Assembly (NCBI GenBank): GCA_029563035.1
Contig: JAKQTP010000171.1
Coordinates: forward strand, 1-5,548
Length of the DNA: 5,548 bases
Reading direction: 5' to 3'
DNA from: an archaeon
GTDB lineage: Archaea; Iainarchaeota; Iainarchaeia; CSSED10-239
Position numbers and translations under genes: made by a program
The notes under the pieces: model-generated
Database searches by the model: none
The model's input: only the letters and a program-made list of their open reading frames with translations
Told to the model about the DNA's origin: nothing
In this document: positions 4,820 to 5,548 of the stretch, in pieces
Layout of the letters: each line of letters opens with the position of its first letter
Numbering within the stretch: the first letter of the stretch is position 1

Positions 4820-4846
4820 GAGCTGATAAACTTTTAAAAACAGAGA
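4820..4846 (+). promoter_or_regulatory. Shared leader element, copy 3
   Basis: GAGCTGATAAAC (4820-4831), TTTTAAAAA and CAGAGA (4841-4846), then TTGGAAA and the ATG at 4859. Reading GAG-CTG-ATA-AAC as codons meets TAA two codons later, whereas copy 1 stays open. The element is therefore not a conserved peptide. Confidence 0.85.
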
Positions 4847-4858
4847 TTGGAAAAAAAT

Positions 4859-5449
4859 ATGAAAATTAATTTTGATTTAAAATTATCTGGAAGTATTGAG
4901 AATACTTTAGAATGGATGAAATTAACAGATACAGATACTCAAAAAATTAAAGAAAAAGTTAAAGAATATTTGTTAGAACAAATAGACGATCATTTTGAAA
5001 CATTTTATTATGGCGGAGGAATATTAGATTATAATAGCGATAGTTTAAATTTTAGTTTTGATTTTTCAGAAAATGAAAAAATTATACTTGATAATAATGT
5101 AGTTAGTGACAATATAATTATAAAAAGTTTTACTAATAGAAAGAAATTGCCAAAAAATGAAAAAATATATGCCTTCATTGATAATGGAGATTTGATGGAT
5201 ATTGAAGAGGCTATAAATAAAAGAATTGATTTTGACAAATATATTGTTTGTCAAAACTTGGGAGAAACAAAAGGTCGTTTTATTGATAATCTTATAGATT
5301 GTTGTGATGATGAAACGGCGGCTATAGTTTGGGTTGATATAGAAAATAAAAGATGGGACGAATTTGAGAATTTAATTTTTGGATATGAAGAATTAAAAAA
5401 AGAAGTTAAAGAAAAAAATTTGGGCTATTTTGTATATTTAGAATATTAA
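4859..5449 (+). CDS. Acidic protein of unknown family, paralogue B
   Basis: 196 aa from ATG 4859, with GGA (4849-4851) 7 nt upstream; the TTG at 4847 lacks a ribosome binding site. It carries the same conserved core at residues 71-105 as paralogue A, then LMDI (112-115), GETKGRFID (135-143), AIVWVDIEN (155-163) and NLGYFVYL (187-194). Charge is again strongly negative (about 42 acidic against 25 basic). The first 70 residues are much less alike, by eye about one third identical, apart from MKI-x-F, the LLEQID/LAEQID helix end and the N-x-DSL segment. B has a longer charged stretch, ENKRWDEFENLIF, near 162-174 where A has a Cys-Cys pair. The N-terminal half may carry target specificity and the core a shared function. 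Not a family I recognise. Confidence 0.88.
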   Translation: MKINFDLKLSGSIENTLEWMKLTDTDTQKIKEKVKEYLLEQIDDHFETFYYGGGILDYNSDSLNFSFDFSENEKIILDNNVVSDNIIIKSFTNRKKLPKNEKIYAFIDNGDLMDIEEAINKRIDFDKYIVCQNLGETKGRFIDNLIDCCDDETAAIVWVDIENKRWDEFENLIFGYEELKKEVKEKNLGYFVYLEY

Positions 5450-5458
5450 AAAAAACGT

Positions 5459-5487
5459 TTGACAATTAATAAATAGTATGTTATAAT
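5459..5487 (+). promoter_or_regulatory. Promoter P7 at the right edge
   Basis: TTGACA (5459-5464), a 17-bp spacer and TATAAT (5482-5487), with an extended -10 TG at 5479-5480. The -10 half (AATAGTATGTTATAAT) resembles P3 and P4 more than P5 and P6. It opens a transcription unit that lies outside the window. Confidence 0.92.
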
Positions 5488-5495
5488 TATAAAAA

Positions 5496-5522
5496 GAGCT
5501 GATAAACTTTTAAAAACAGAGA
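5496..5522 (+). promoter_or_regulatory. Shared leader element, copy 4
   Basis: GAGCTGATAAAC (5496-5507), TTTTAAAAA and CAGAGA (5517-5522), identical to copy 3 over 27 bases. It is followed by AAAGAGATTTTAT, which parallels copy 1 (AAAGGAAGATTTTATG). At the position of copy 1's start codon this copy reads ATA and soon meets TAA, so its gene must start beyond 5548 or is damaged. Confidence 0.8.
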
Positions 5523-5548
5523 AAAGAGATTTTATAAAATATTAAGTT

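Larger units (their letters stand above)
4102..5449 (+). repeat. Tandem duplication of a promoter-leader-gene cassette (about 665 bp)
   Basis: Unit A (4102-4766) and unit B (4767-5449) each start with the same TTAAAAAGGTATTGACAA (4102-4119 and 4767-4784). In unit B this block supplies the TAA stop of gene A. Similarity is patchy: 4401-4505 and 5068-5172 match at 101 of 105 bases, while the first 200 bases of the coding sequences are strongly diverged. A further promoter-leader copy follows at 5459, so the array probably continues beyond the window. Confidence 0.9.

Noticed and set aside
4154..4846. Leader CTGATAA as a hammerhead ribozyme core
   Set aside because: The hammerhead needs CUGANGA, a stem II and GAAA. 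The leader reads CTGATAAAC with no stem following and no GAAA at the proper place.
5029..5254. Two minus-strand ORFs inside acidic-protein gene B
   Set aside because: The plus-strand frame is conserved between paralogues and carries promoter and leader; the reverse frames do not have independent support.
1..5548. Alternative genetic code with TGA read as Trp
   Set aside because: TGA ends several well-defined genes (zinc finger, HAD, exonuclease), and tryptophans in conserved motifs are TGG.

Overview
The window is very AT-rich DNA (roughly three quarters A+T by eye). It uses the standard bacterial code: TAA, TAG and TGA all act as stops, and tryptophan is always TGG. Consensus sigma-70/sigma-A promoters and AGGAGG-type ribosome binding sites point to a low-GC Firmicute-like host. 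All supported genes lie on the + strand. Most are small, several carry their own near-perfect promoter, and the recognisable ones act on nucleic acids (RNA ligase, HAD phosphatase, DEDDh exonuclease). This looks more like a phage, prophage or plasmid accessory region than core chromosome. That reading is inference: no structural, terminase, integrase or replication gene is present.

Left part (1-1629): the last 20 codons of an upstream gene. Then a promoter drives an Rnl5/DraRnl-type RNA ligase and, 10 nt later, a 70-aa YgiT-like four-cysteine zinc finger. A tiny GTG ORF may overlap the end of the finger gene, and a strong intrinsic terminator closes the unit.

Middle part (1436-2267): about 830 bp without a convincing gene but rich in repeats. 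It holds an ACTTAA tandem array whose period changes from 8 to 7 to 9 bp, a GC-rich hairpin island, CAGCTTATTTTTTG repeats, a pair of 15-bp direct repeats, a second repeat pair next to a promoter, and then two tandem promoters. It ends at a 44-aa two-helix membrane protein gene too short to show in a normal ORF scan.

Right part (2483-5548): four transcription units, each built as consensus promoter, then a short shared leader (GAGCTGATAAAC, an 8-11 nt A-rich spacer, CAGAGA), then coding sequence. Unit 1 holds an unknown lysine/glutamate-rich protein, a compact HAD hydrolase and a DEDDh 3'-5' exonuclease, joined by overlapping start and stop codons. Units 2 and 3 are tandem paralogues of an unrecognised acidic protein family of about 195 aa. 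Unit 4 shows only its promoter and leader before the window ends. The leader also settles start codons: the longest ORFs of three of these genes run back through it from GTG or TTG, but the real starts are very probably the downstream ATGs.

The most interesting signal is this cassette-like array: one promoter-leader module repeated in front of unrelated and paralogous genes. The leader can be separated from the promoter, because an identical 34-bp promoter drives the membrane-protein gene without it. The leader sequence is conserved but does not encode a conserved peptide. I recognise no known riboswitch or ribozyme in it. It may be a shared post-transcriptional control element or protein/sRNA target of a mobile-element regulon, possibly counter-defence or early takeover genes.
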